Source: Fodinibacter sp963763015
Lineage (GTDB): Bacteria; Actinomycetota; Actinomycetes; Actinomycetales; Dermatophilaceae
Assembly (NCBI GenBank): GCA_963763015.1
Contig: CAVXML010000009.1
Coordinates: 186,001-250,000 of the forward strand
DNA: 64,000 nucleotides
Direction of reading: 5' to 3'
Positions 45,052-53,158 of the stretch are shown in pieces. The notes beneath the pieces were generated by a model that did no database searches, was not told the origin of the DNA, and was given only the letters and a program-made list of their open reading frames with translations. Every line of letters begins with the position of its first letter. Within the stretch, counting starts at the first letter, position 1. The translations under genes were made by a program, and so were the position numbers.

Positions 45052-45327
45052 TCAGGCGAAGAGGAGACTCACCCTCTGCAGCTCCTGCTCCGCGGACATG
45101 CCGTGGGCTCGAGCGGACCGCACCAGCAGATGACCCCCCACGGACGTCAGCCCGGCGACCAGGGACAGCACACCCTCCAGCACGCGTGACATGTCGTGGC
45201 CGCCACCCAGCTCCACGACGAAGTCCGACACGAGCGTGGCCGGGAGCTCGGACGTGCCATCCTCGTCCTCGAGCCAGGCGGTGAGTAGCGCCACCGCCGC
45301 CTGTTCCTGCTTCTGCCGAGCGTCCAT
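45052..45327 (-). CDS. Hypothetical helical protein
   Basis: A 91-residue, helix-rich acidic protein (MDARQKQEQAAVALLTAWLE; LVSDFVVELGGGHDMSRVLE). No family recognised. ATG 45327; the frame continues upstream to 45360 without support. Codon usage looks like the core genome, so it may be native. The 45328-45547 gap holds no gene I can see. Confidence 0.5.
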   Translation of the reverse strand: MDARQKQEQAAVALLTAWLEDEDGTSELPATLVSDFVVELGGGHDMSRVLEGVLSLVAGLTSVGGHLLVRSARAHGMSAEQELQRVSLLFA

Positions 45328-45547
45328 GCCCCACGATGTGCCCCGAGCAGACACCATCAACCCCCTCGTGCACGCGGAGTCCTTACCAATGGCTCAGCAA
45401 CCGGCCGCCCTCACCGCCCACGACACTGAGACCACCCCGCCTGCCCCTGACGTCGAACCCTGCCGTCGACCGATGTCATCAAGGGGGGCCGCGGAGCGGG
45501 AGGACAGGTGGAGAGCCGCGTCCGGCGTCGTCCACTACGGTGCTGGG

Positions 45548-45589
45548 ATGACCTTGAGTCACGGGGCGGGACACGCGAATGGATCATGA
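45548..45589 (+). CDS. Possible leader peptide overlapping the GAF-ANTAR start
   Basis: A 13-codon ORF, MTLSHGAGHANGS, starting at ATG 45548. TACGGT (45536-45541) stands 6 bases before it, the same spacing as other leaderless starts here. Its stop overlaps the first codons of the GAF-ANTAR gene (45579), which has a poor ribosome binding site. Translational coupling is a plausible inference. Confidence 0.4.
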   Translation: MTLSHGAGHANGS

Positions 45590-46319
45590 GCTGCTGGCCC
45601 AGCAGCTGAGCAGCCTCGCTCGACGCCTCGAGGCGGAGGACGACCCGGCCCTCATGCTCGACGAGGTCGTCAGGGGCGCGGTCGCGCTGATCCCCGGTGT
45701 GGAGGAGGGGTCGATCAGCATCGTGGTCGGGCGCAAGGAGGTCACCTCACGGCATCCGTCCGGAGAGCTGCCGGAGCAGGTGGATGCGGTCCAGATGGCG
45801 GTCGGGGAGGGGCCATGCCTCGACGCCGCCTACGAGCACCACACGGTGCTGGTGGCCGACATGGCGACCGAGGACCGCTGGCCCCGATTCTCTCCGCGCG
45901 CGCTGGAGCTCGGAGCTGCAAGCATGCTCTCGTTCCAGCTCTACGTGGAGGGTGACAACCTGGGAGCCCTGAACCTCTACAGCCGGCGCCCGTACAGCTT
46001 CGACGACGACTCGCAGCAGATCGGGCTCCTCTTCGCCAGCCATGCCGCCATCGCGTTCGCCAACGCCGAGAAGGTCCGCCACCTCACCGTCGCGGTGGAC
46101 CGGCGGGACCTCGTGGGGCAGGCGAAGGGCATCCTGATGGAGAGGTTCACGATCACGGCGGACCAGGCGTTCACCCTGCTCGCCCGGGCCAGCCAGCAGA
46201 GCAACCGCAAGCTCTACGACCTGGCCGAGGAGCTGACCGAGACCGGCCACCTCCGGGGCTCCAGCGGAAGCCCGTCAGCCGAACCAGGCGACAGCGCCTC
46301 GTCGACGCCGAGCCCATAG
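45579..46319 (+). CDS. GAF and ANTAR domain RNA-binding regulator
   Basis: A 246-residue cytosolic regulator. Residues about 20-160 are a GAF sensor (VEEGSISIVVGR, AVGEGPCLDAAYEHHTVL). Residues about 168-225 are an ANTAR domain (LVGQAKGILMERFTITADQA, FTLLARASQQSNRKL), which binds dual hexaloop RNA to stop termination. The Ser/Pro C-terminal tail is disordered. The next gene is a SpoIIE-type phosphatase. Ligand of the GAF domain unknown. Confidence 0.92.
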   Translation: MDHELLAQQLSSLARRLEAEDDPALMLDEVVRGAVALIPGVEEGSISIVVGRKEVTSRHPSGELPEQVDAVQMAVGEGPCLDAAYEHHTVLVADMATEDRWPRFSPRALELGAASMLSFQLYVEGDNLGALNLYSRRPYSFDDDSQQIGLLFASHAAIAFANAEKVRHLTVAVDRRDLVGQAKGILMERFTITADQAFTLLARASQQSNRKLYDLAEELTETGHLRGSSGSPSAEPGDSASSTPSP

Positions 46320-46384
46320 GACGCGTGGCTCGTCGTCGGCGCCCCGTCGGCGGAACGGACCTCCGCGCCACGTGCGTCCGCTGG

Positions 46385-46407
46385 TCGTCAGGGGTACCTT
46401 CTGACGA
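46385..46407. repeat. Inverted repeat between GAF-ANTAR and phosphatase genes
   Basis: TCGTCAG and CTGACGA (7-bp arms, 9-base loop GGGTACCTT). It lies in the 144-base gap. It could be a weak terminator or one of the hairpins an ANTAR protein binds; I could not find the paired dual hexaloop. Confidence 0.35.
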
Positions 46408-46463
46408 GGGACTGAAACCAGCGGACCCGACCAGCGCCCAACGGTCCGTGGAGGTCCAGTCCG

Positions 46464-47534
46464 ATGAGCTCGTCAGCTGCGCAGGAGAGGGCGGCGACCG
46501 CCGCCTGTGTCCTGGTCCTCCTGCTCGTCATCGGGGTGGACGTCACCGTCCACGACCTCGCGCTGTCCGGCTCCTACGGGTTGGCCGCCGTCCTGGCGGG
46601 AGCCGTGCTCGGCGTCCGACAGACGATCGCCATCGGGTGCGCAGCCACCTCCGCATCCGCGCTGTCCTTCCTCTGGAACGACAACCCCTGGACGGCCGAG
46701 TGGGCCGCGAGGCTCCTCGTCGCGACGGCCTTCTCCGTCGCGGCCCTCGGCATCGCCATCCGTCAGGAGAACCGTGAGCGTCGACTCCTCCAGATGACGG
46801 TGATCGCCGAGACGGCGCAGCGGGCCGTGCTGCGGTCCATGCCGACCGCCGTGGGGCCGGTCGGCTTCGCGGCTCGCTACGTGTCCGCGGCCGAGGCGGC
46901 CCGGATCGGTGGTGACCTCTACGAGGTGGTCGAGACCCGGTTCGGAACCCGCGCGATCGTCGGTGACGTTCGGGGCAAGGGCCTGGATGCCGTGCAGCTC
47001 GCGGCCACGGTCCTCGGCTCGTTCCGTCGCGCCGCGACGACGGCGGAGGACCTCGTCGACCTCGCCGACGAGCTCGACGCGGTGGTCTCTGCCGTGGCCG
47101 GCATCGAGGACTTCGTGACGGCCGTCCTCGTCCAGTTCCGGGACGACGGGTGCCTCGAGGTGGCCAACCTCGGGCACGTCCCGCCCATCGTCGTCGGGGG
47201 TCCCATGGGGGTCTCGGCGAGGGTGATGGACACCGGTGAGCCCGTCCCTCCCCTGGGCCTCCACCCCGAGCCGACGGTCGTTCGCGACACGTGGGCGCCC
47301 GGGATGCGGCTCCTCCTCTACACCGACGGCACCAGCGAGAGCCGGGACGACCAGGGCCGCTTCTTCGAGGTGTCCACCCAGGCGGCACTGCTGTCAGGAG
47401 GCACGCTCGACGAGGCGCTCGACCGCCTCATCGAGGCGCTCACCCGGCACGTCGGACACCACCTCACGGACGACGTCGCACTCGTCCTCGCCGAACGGCG
47501 GGGGCTGGAGCCGTCGAGCAACGCCGGGGCGTGA
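46464..47534 (+). CDS. Membrane-anchored SpoIIE/PP2C-type serine phosphatase
   Basis: A 356-residue protein. Residues 1-105 hold about three to four transmembrane segments (CVLVLLLVIGVDVTVHDLAL; LLVATAFSVAALGIAI), then a linker and a SpoIIE phosphatase domain from about 130 (RIGGDLYEVVETR metal Asp, VGDVRGKGLDA, YTDGTSESRDD, TDDVALVLAE). Such proteins dephosphorylate anti-sigma antagonists in partner-switch stress control. ATG 46464 has GGAGG upstream. Next to the GAF-ANTAR gene. Confidence 0.92.
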   Translation: MSSSAAQERAATAACVLVLLLVIGVDVTVHDLALSGSYGLAAVLAGAVLGVRQTIAIGCAATSASALSFLWNDNPWTAEWAARLLVATAFSVAALGIAIRQENRERRLLQMTVIAETAQRAVLRSMPTAVGPVGFAARYVSAAEAARIGGDLYEVVETRFGTRAIVGDVRGKGLDAVQLAATVLGSFRRAATTAEDLVDLADELDAVVSAVAGIEDFVTAVLVQFRDDGCLEVANLGHVPPIVVGGPMGVSARVMDTGEPVPPLGLHPEPTVVRDTWAPGMRLLLYTDGTSESRDDQGRFFEVSTQAALLSGGTLDEALDRLIEALTRHVGHHLTDDVALVLAERRGLEPSSNAGA

Positions 47535-47542
47535 GCGCGTCC

Positions 47543-48187
47543 TCATGCCAGGGCAGCCGCGGCCCGAAGGTCGCTGACCAGGGCCTCGAGGTCCGCGTCG
47601 CGCGTGCGCGAGCGGAGCACGGCCGAGGGGTGGGTGGTCGCCACGCACACCGGGGGAGCGGCCAGCGTCAGGCGCTCCTGCGGCCACGGCAGCGCGGTGC
47701 CGCGGCTGGCGCCGACACGGAAGGTGGGGCCGTAGACCGCCTGACCCGCCGTCGCCCCGAGGAGCACGACGACCGCCGGGCGGACGGCATCCAGCTCGGT
47801 CAACAGCCACGGCTGGCAGGCAGCCACCTGCCAGCGTGCCGGTGACTTGTGGATCCGCTGCTTGCCCCGGGTCCCCTCGTGCCGGAAGTGCTTGACCGCG
47901 TTGGTCAGGTACACCTCCTCGCGAGCGAGTCCGGCCGCTTCCAGGGCGCCGTCGAGGAGGCGGCCGGCCGGCCCGACGAAGGGCTCGCCGGCGACGTCCT
48001 CGCGGTCACCGGGCTGCTCACCCACGAGGGCCACTCGGGCATCGTCGGGTCCCTGCCCGAAGACGGCCTGGGTGGCGTCCCGGTAGAGGTCGCACCCGCG
48101 GCAGGACTGCACGGCGAGGCGGGAGGCGCCCAGCGACCCGGACTCCGGCACGAAGGGCTGCGCCCCCGGGTAGTCCTCGCTCGGCAC
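47543..48187 (-). CDS. udgX: UdgX-type uracil-DNA glycosylase
   Basis: A 214-residue family 4/5-like uracil glycosylase. Motif A is GEQPGDREDVAGEPF. The UdgX-specific R-loop KQRIHKSP carries His113; in UdgX that His becomes covalently joined to uracil-containing DNA. Cluster Cys are C29 and C32 (SCRGCDLY) and later C124. Motif B region THPSAVLRS. GTG 48187 start. It is 102 bases after dinB on the same strand. Confidence 0.92.
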   Translation of the reverse strand: MPSEDYPGAQPFVPESGSLGASRLAVQSCRGCDLYRDATQAVFGQGPDDARVALVGEQPGDREDVAGEPFVGPAGRLLDGALEAAGLAREEVYLTNAVKHFRHEGTRGKQRIHKSPARWQVAACQPWLLTELDAVRPAVVVLLGATAGQAVYGPTFRVGASRGTALPWPQERLTLAAPPVCVATTHPSAVLRSRTRDADLEALVSDLRAAAALA

Positions 48188-48289
48188 GACCTCACCCCTT
48201 CGCGGCCCGACCCCGACCGAGCGGATGCCCTGCCAGCCTCGACCCTGTCGTCCATCGGCTGACTACCCGCCTCGGGTCCGACGCAACCG

Positions 48290-49363
48290 TCAGGGACCAC
48301 CGGGCCGGCCGTGGGTCCGGGGCGGGTCGTAGCCGCCCTCTGGTGGCACCATCTCGGCTCGGACCCCCAGCAGGCGGACCCGGCGCTCGTCGTGCAGGGC
48401 CCCAAAGAGGTCAACGGCCGTCTGGGCCACCACCTCGGGTTCCCACGTGGGTGAGGCGAGCTTGCGCGATCGGTTCACCGTGAAGAAGGGGACGAACCTG
48501 ACCTTGAGGTGCACCCGCTGGCACGGCCGACCCTCGGCCCTCAGGTCCCGAACCACCTGGTCTGCGAGCTCCCGCAGCGCCGCCTCCACCTCCTCCGGTC
48601 CGTCAAGGTCGCGCTGGTACGTCGTCTCCCGGCCGTGCGCGCGCGGCACCCAGGGCGAGTCGTCCACCGTCGAGGCGCTCTCACCCCGGCCGAGCCGCGC
48701 CAGCCACGGCCCCGTCTGGGGGCCGAACTCAGCGGCCAGCACGGCATCCTCCGCCTCGGCCAGCTGCCGGACCGTCGTGACGCCCAGGGCCCCCAGGCGT
48801 TGCGCGATCCGGCCCCCGACGCCCCACAGGGCCCTTGCCGGCCGGTCACCCATCACCTCGAACCAGTTCCCCTCGGTCAGCCGGAAGGTGCCGCGCGGCT
48901 TGCCGAACTCCGTGGCGATCTTGGCGCGCACGGTCGTGTCCCCGATGCCCACCGTGCAGTGCAGCTGCGTCGCCTCGAGGACGTCGCGCTGGATGCGCAG
49001 GGCCACTGGCTCCGGCTCGTCCGCGCTGACGCCGACGAAGGCCTCGTCCCAGCCCAGTACCTGCACCACCGCGCCCGGGACGGCCCGGATGGTGTCCATG
49101 ACCACGGCCGATGCCGCGTCGTACGCCGGCTTGTCGACCGGCAGCAGCACGGCCTGCGGGCACCGGCGAACGGCGGTGCGCAGCGGCATCCCCGACCGTA
49201 CGCCGAAGGCGCGCGCCTCGTACGACGCCGTCGACACCACACCCCTCTCGGTGGGGTCACCCCGGCCACCGACGATGAGGGGCAGCCCCTCGAGCTCCGG
49301 CCGCCGGAGGACCTCGACGGCGGCGATGAACTGGTCCATGTCGACGTGCAGGACCCAGGACAT
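48290..49363 (-). CDS. dinB: Y-family DNA polymerase IV
   Basis: Translesion polymerase of 357 aa. The metal Asp are in VLHVDMDQFIAAVE and QVLGWDEAFVGV; finger motif STASYEARAFGVRSGMP; the thumb/little finger follow to FTVNRSRKL. The ATG at 49363 puts the catalytic Asp at residue 8, which is canonical. The C-terminal beta-clamp motif is not obvious. It diverges from the Lgt-like gene. Co-oriented with udgX. Confidence 0.93.
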   Translation of the reverse strand: MSWVLHVDMDQFIAAVEVLRRPELEGLPLIVGGRGDPTERGVVSTASYEARAFGVRSGMPLRTAVRRCPQAVLLPVDKPAYDAASAVVMDTIRAVPGAVVQVLGWDEAFVGVSADEPEPVALRIQRDVLEATQLHCTVGIGDTTVRAKIATEFGKPRGTFRLTEGNWFEVMGDRPARALWGVGGRIAQRLGALGVTTVRQLAEAEDAVLAAEFGPQTGPWLARLGRGESASTVDDSPWVPRAHGRETTYQRDLDGPEEVEAALRELADQVVRDLRAEGRPCQRVHLKVRFVPFFTVNRSRKLASPTWEPEVVAQTAVDLFGALHDERRVRLLGVRAEMVPPEGGYDPPRTHGRPGGP

Positions 49364-49443
49364 TGCTCCATGGTCGTGGATCGGGGAGCGAACCGGTGCG
49401 AACCGGCATGTGCGGATGCCGCCCGGCTGCCATGCTGGCGCCC

Positions 49444-50217
49444 ATGCACCCGCGGCTGGGCCCGGTTCCCACGCACGAGCTGTTCGTGGCGCTCGGCACG
49501 CTGGTCGCTCTGGTCGTCTTCGTCCTCGAGTCACGCCGCCGCGGGGCGCACGACGACCGGCTGCTCGTGGTCGTCACCGGAGCCCTGGTCGGGGGTGCCG
49601 TGTTCATGCGCCTGGGCACCTGGCTGCAGCACGTCGACCTGGGCGACAACGCCTCGCTCACCGAGCAGTGGCTCCACGGCAACCGCAGCATCCTCGGGGG
49701 ACTCGTCGGTGCCTGGCTCGGGGTCCACCTCGCCAAGCGGCTGTCCGGCTACCCGCTGCGCACCGGCGACCTGTTCGCCCCTGCGGTCGCCCTCGGCATG
49801 GCCGTCGGCCGCGTCGGGTGCCTGCTCACCGAGCTGCCCGGTGAACCCACGGGGACCGGTTGGGGCGTCACCCTCGACGCCGAGAGCGCCGCACGGGTGG
49901 GAGGTCCCTCGGGGGTGGCGCTCCATCCCTCATTCGCGTACGAGATCGCGTTCCACCTGGGGGCCTTCCTCCTGATCTGGGCGTGGCTGCGGCACCGGCC
50001 GCTTCCCACGGGTGAGGTGTTCGTCTGGTACGTCGCCGCCTACGGCGTGTTCCGCTTCGCCGTGGAGTTCGTCCGCGGCAACGAGGTCGTCTGGCAGGGG
50101 CTCACCCGCCCTCAGCTGTTCCTCGCTGCCACCGTGCCGCTGCTCGCTGCCCGCATCGTCGTTCAGGCCCGCTCGGGTGCGTATTCGGGGGCCCTGCATG
50201 AGCGGGTGGCGGCGTGA
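49444..50217 (+). CDS. Lgt-like membrane protein (prolipoprotein diacylglyceryl transferase family), altered signature
   Basis: A 257-residue polytopic membrane protein with about seven transmembrane helices. It matches the Lgt fold: HGNRSILGG, LHPSFAYEIAFHL (Lgt HPxxxYE), and RFAVEFVRGNE (Lgt essential Arg). But the Lgt signature, normally GRxGNFxNxExxG, is GRVGCLLTELPGEPTG, with the key Asn replaced. It is therefore a divergent paralogue, not necessarily a prolipoprotein enzyme. GTG 50214 of the radical SAM gene overlaps its stop. Confidence 0.88.
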   Translation: MHPRLGPVPTHELFVALGTLVALVVFVLESRRRGAHDDRLLVVVTGALVGGAVFMRLGTWLQHVDLGDNASLTEQWLHGNRSILGGLVGAWLGVHLAKRLSGYPLRTGDLFAPAVALGMAVGRVGCLLTELPGEPTGTGWGVTLDAESAARVGGPSGVALHPSFAYEIAFHLGAFLLIWAWLRHRPLPTGEVFVWYVAAYGVFRFAVEFVRGNEVVWQGLTRPQLFLAATVPLLAARIVVQARSGAYSGALHERVAA

Positions 50218-51809
50218 CCGGCGGATCACGCGTCATGGGTCCGGGGATGCCGTTGCGCGGCGACCGCATCCACCGGTACGTGAACGCGTTCTGCCCGTTG
50301 TGCCACGAGGAGGGGCCGGACCGCCCGCTCGCGCAGGTGCAACGCCTGTCCGGTTGGCTGGTCGAGCGAGCTGATCGCATCTGGCTCGAACGAGGCTGTG
50401 CCACTCACGGGCTGGTCCGCACCCTGTACGACGAGTCCCCCGAGATCCTGCGGTACCTCGAGGAGTGGACGGCTCCGACCAAGGTTCACCGCCCCGACCG
50501 GGCGGGCAACTTCGCACCGGTGCCGGCCGCGTACGCGGACGGCCTGCCGGAGATGCAGACACAGCACACGTGCATCCTTCTCGAGGACCTGCTCGACCAC
50601 TGCAACCTGAAGTGCCCCACGTGTTTCGCCGCGTCCGCACCCTCGCTGGCGAGCGTCGTGCCGCTCGAGCAGGTGCTCGCGTCGGTCGACGCCCGGCTCG
50701 ACCGAGAGAACGGCCGCCTCGACGTGCTGATGCTGAGCGGCGGCGAACCGACCCTGTACCCCGAGCTGGGCGCGCTGCTCGACGCCGTCGCGCGGCGGCC
50801 GATCGTGCGCGTGCTCATCAACACCAACGGGTTGGCCCTCGCCCAGGACGACGCGTTGCTCGACCTGCTGAGGAGTCACCGCGAGCGTGTCGAGGTCTAC
50901 CTCCAGTACGACGGTCTCTCGGCGGAGGCGTCGGTGCACCACCGCGGGGCCGACATCCGTCGCTTCAAGGAGCTCGCGATCGAGCGCCTCAGTGCGGCGG
51001 GGGTCTTCACGACCCTCACCATGACGGCCGCCCTGGGCGTGAACGACCACGAGATCGGGGCCGTGCTCCAACGTGCCCTGGACACCCCGTATGTCGGGGG
51101 CGTCACCGTCCAGCCGGTGTTCGGCTCCGGCCGCGGCAAGGGGGTGGACCCACTGGAGCGGTTGACCCACACCGGTGTGCTGGCCCGGTTGGCGGGGCAG
51201 ACCGCAGGTCTCGTGACCTGGCGCGACCTCACGGCGCTCCCCTGCTCACACCCGCACTGCTGCTCCGTGGGGTACCTGCTGCGGGACGACTCCGGCACGT
51301 GGCGTTCGCTGGTCTCGATCATCGGCCACGACCGGCTCAGGCAGTGGCTCGACCTCGAGCCCGACACCCTTGCCAACCGGATCGCCGACGACGGCATCCC
51401 CGCTCGGCTGCGGTCGGTCGTTCGTGGCTCGCTGCTCGACCTGCTCTCCGAGCAGTCCTCCCTCTCGCACCCCTCGATGGCGGCGATCTGGAAGGACATC
51501 TGCACCAGCTGCGACCTGGGCATCGGAACCCTCGCCACCCTCTCGGCCGGCAGCCTCCCCGGTCAGCGGGCCCGGCTTCGGCAGCTGCTGGGGGAACGGG
51601 TGGTGCGCGTGACGGTGAAGCCCTTCATGGACATGAACACGATGATCGAGGAGCGCCTCACGCAGTGCTGCGTGCACGTGGCGACCGTCGGTCGGGACGG
51701 TGGTCACCAGTGCGCTCCCTTCTGCGCCGTCCAGGCATGGCGGCCGCTGGCCGCCTCAAAGATCTCGACAGCGGTCGGCCTGCCGCTCGCGGCGACGAGG
51801 CCGACATGA
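50214..51809 (+). CDS. COG1964/tetraether-synthase-like radical SAM enzyme
   Basis: A 531-residue multi-cluster radical SAM protein. An N-terminal rubredoxin-like knuckle is CPLC (C27, C30) with GCATHG (C62). The radical SAM triad C130/C134/C137 is in DHCNLKCPTCF (CX3CX2C). Then LSGGEPTLYPEL, extra cysteines C344, C349/C350 (ALPCSHPHCCSVG), C430/C433 (ICTSCDLG), and the C-terminal FMDMNTMIEERLTQCC, CAPFC. This set matches the family of MJ0619 and Tes, which joins lipid tails. Coupled to the Lgt-like gene (GTGA) and a small membrane gene (ATGA). Confidence 0.9.
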   Translation: MTGGSRVMGPGMPLRGDRIHRYVNAFCPLCHEEGPDRPLAQVQRLSGWLVERADRIWLERGCATHGLVRTLYDESPEILRYLEEWTAPTKVHRPDRAGNFAPVPAAYADGLPEMQTQHTCILLEDLLDHCNLKCPTCFAASAPSLASVVPLEQVLASVDARLDRENGRLDVLMLSGGEPTLYPELGALLDAVARRPIVRVLINTNGLALAQDDALLDLLRSHRERVEVYLQYDGLSAEASVHHRGADIRRFKELAIERLSAAGVFTTLTMTAALGVNDHEIGAVLQRALDTPYVGGVTVQPVFGSGRGKGVDPLERLTHTGVLARLAGQTAGLVTWRDLTALPCSHPHCCSVGYLLRDDSGTWRSLVSIIGHDRLRQWLDLEPDTLANRIADDGIPARLRSVVRGSLLDLLSEQSSLSHPSMAAIWKDICTSCDLGIGTLATLSAGSLPGQRARLRQLLGERVVRVTVKPFMDMNTMIEERLTQCCVHVATVGRDGGHQCAPFCAVQAWRPLAASKISTAVGLPLAATRPT

Positions 51810-52105
51810 GCACCGTCGACCCACGCCAGGTGCCTCCGCCGAGGCACACCGTGCCGGTCGAGGACGAGCCCCCGTTCGACCCGCTGCGACTCTGCGTCTT
51901 CGCGACCGTGGCGCTGCTCGGCTGGGTGCTGGGGCCGGTGGCGCTGCTCGCGTTCTCGGCGCTGGCCGTCGTGGGCTACACCAAGGCTCGGCGGCAGGGG
52001 CTGCTGCGCTCCCGGTGCAAGCTCGGCGACACCCGCCTGGTGCTCGCCTACCTCGTCGTGCTCGCCGGGGCAGCAGTCGCCGGCATCGTCGTGTGGGTCC
52101 TGTGA
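51806..52105 (+). CDS. Small two-helix membrane protein in the radical SAM operon
   Basis: A 99-residue protein, ATG 51806 overlapping the radical SAM stop. A polar Pro-rich N terminus precedes two hydrophobic segments (LCVFATVALLGWVLGPVALL; LVLAYLVVLAGAAVAGIVVW) with a basic loop (KARRQGLLRSRCKLGD). No family recognised. Coupling implies it belongs to the same system. Confidence 0.75.
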   Translation: MSTVDPRQVPPPRHTVPVEDEPPFDPLRLCVFATVALLGWVLGPVALLAFSALAVVGYTKARRQGLLRSRCKLGDTRLVLAYLVVLAGAAVAGIVVWVL

Positions 52106-52118
52106 GAAAGGCAGAGCG

Positions 52119-52520
52119 ATGTCCGAGCCGCCCGTTCCCCCGTCCGGCCCCCCGCCCGGCCTGCCGCCACCGCCCGGCGGCCAGCCGCCGTACCCGTGGC
52201 AGCCCGCGAAGCCGCCCGGCATGTCGTCGCGAGGGAGGTTCTGGCTGGGGGTGGCGCTGTCCGTCCCGGTGCTCATCGGCGTCCTCGTGCTCGTGCTGTT
52301 CGTCGGAACACTCGCGACCTCGCTCACCCCGGACCCGGACCTCCAGGGAATCCTCGTCCTCGTGGCCCTCGTCGCAGTGCTCGCGGCCTGGGTCGCCCTG
52401 GTCGTCGTTCCGCGCACGCGCATGGTGGCGCTCGGCGCCGCCGCCGGAGCAGCCGTGGTCGCCGTGGTCCTCGGGGGTGTGTGCGTCGCCCTGATCGCGG
52501 CGGTGTCCGGCAGCGTCTGA
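52119..52520 (+). CDS. Pro-rich N-terminus, three-helix membrane protein
   Basis: A 133-residue protein, 13 bases after the preceding gene. The first 35 residues are a Pro/Gly-rich tail (PPSGPPPGLPPPPGGQPPY). Three hydrophobic segments follow (FWLGVALSVPVLIGVLVLVL; ILVLVALVAVLAAWVALVVV; LGAAAGAAVVAVVLGGVCVA). Such tails are common in actinobacterial membrane proteins. Probably last gene of the four-gene operon. Confidence 0.75.
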   Translation: MSEPPVPPSGPPPGLPPPPGGQPPYPWQPAKPPGMSSRGRFWLGVALSVPVLIGVLVLVLFVGTLATSLTPDPDLQGILVLVALVAVLAAWVALVVVPRTRMVALGAAAGAAVVAVVLGGVCVALIAAVSGSV

Positions 52521-52555
52521 GCGGGACTGACGGCACGGCCGTCGCCGGAGTGGCC

Positions 52556-52741
52556 TCAGGCTCGGCGCCGGGCGGCCACGGACACCGCGGCCGCCGCGGC
52601 GGAGGCGACGACGGTCAGGCAGCCGATGGGCAGGGGCAGGCAGCACCCGCCCACGGACACCCGCGTCCCGTTACGGGTGGTCCTCGAGTACTGCGGGATC
52701 GGGCCGAAGAAGCCGAAGCGGCCTCGTCGCTGGTCAGCCAT
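52556..52741 (-). CDS. Small conserved hypothetical protein
   Basis: A 61-residue protein, ATG 52741, starting MADQRRGRFGFFGPIPQYSR. A Cys/Gly/Pro motif (VGGCCLPLPIGCLTVVA) precedes a hydrophobic helix and an Arg tail. Similar short proteins are common in actinobacteria; no function known. Converges on the radical SAM operon. Confidence 0.65.
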   Translation of the reverse strand: MADQRRGRFGFFGPIPQYSRTTRNGTRVSVGGCCLPLPIGCLTVVASAAAAAVSVAARRRA

Positions 52742-52797
52742 GAGTCGACGTCCTCCGTGTGGGGGTGCGTGGTTGCGACGATGCCGGGATGGGCAGG

Positions 52798-53034
52798 TCA
52801 CTGGTGGGACGGCTCGAGGCGCTGGAGCGCGTCCTGTCCGTGGTGCCGCGCCTCGGCGCCCGTGGCGGCCGTGAGGATGCCGGTCGGCAGCCTCGTCGTT
52901 CCCGGCGCCAGCACGTGACCCGCCACGAGGTCGTGGCCACCCACTGCCCGATCCAGAACGGGCAGGCGGCGGTCGCTGTCGGCGGCGTACCGGCCAGCGG
53001 CGTCGCGGACCCGGGAGCGCAGCGTGGTGAGCAC
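52798..53034 (-). CDS. Possible small protein, uncertain
   Basis: A 78-residue open frame from GTG 53034 to 52798 (LTTLRSRVRDAAGRYAADSD, then RRLPVLDRAVGGHDLVAGHV) with mostly G/C third positions. It has no recognised domain and no good ribosome binding site. The rest of 52742-53158 holds nothing else I can support, apart from a run of imperfect GGAACCGGGCCCGGGC-type repeats near 53095-53155. Confidence 0.25.
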   Translation of the reverse strand: MLTTLRSRVRDAAGRYAADSDRRLPVLDRAVGGHDLVAGHVLAPGTTRLPTGILTAATGAEARHHGQDALQRLEPSHQ

Positions 53035-53158
53035 GCGAGGGGTGGTACCCCCGCGGCATCCGGTCAAACGTGCCCCAGCCCGGCACTGGTCCCGCAGCCG
53101 GAACCGGGCCCGGGCCGGGCACCGACCCCGCGGTCGGAACCCGGCCCGCGCCCGCGGC

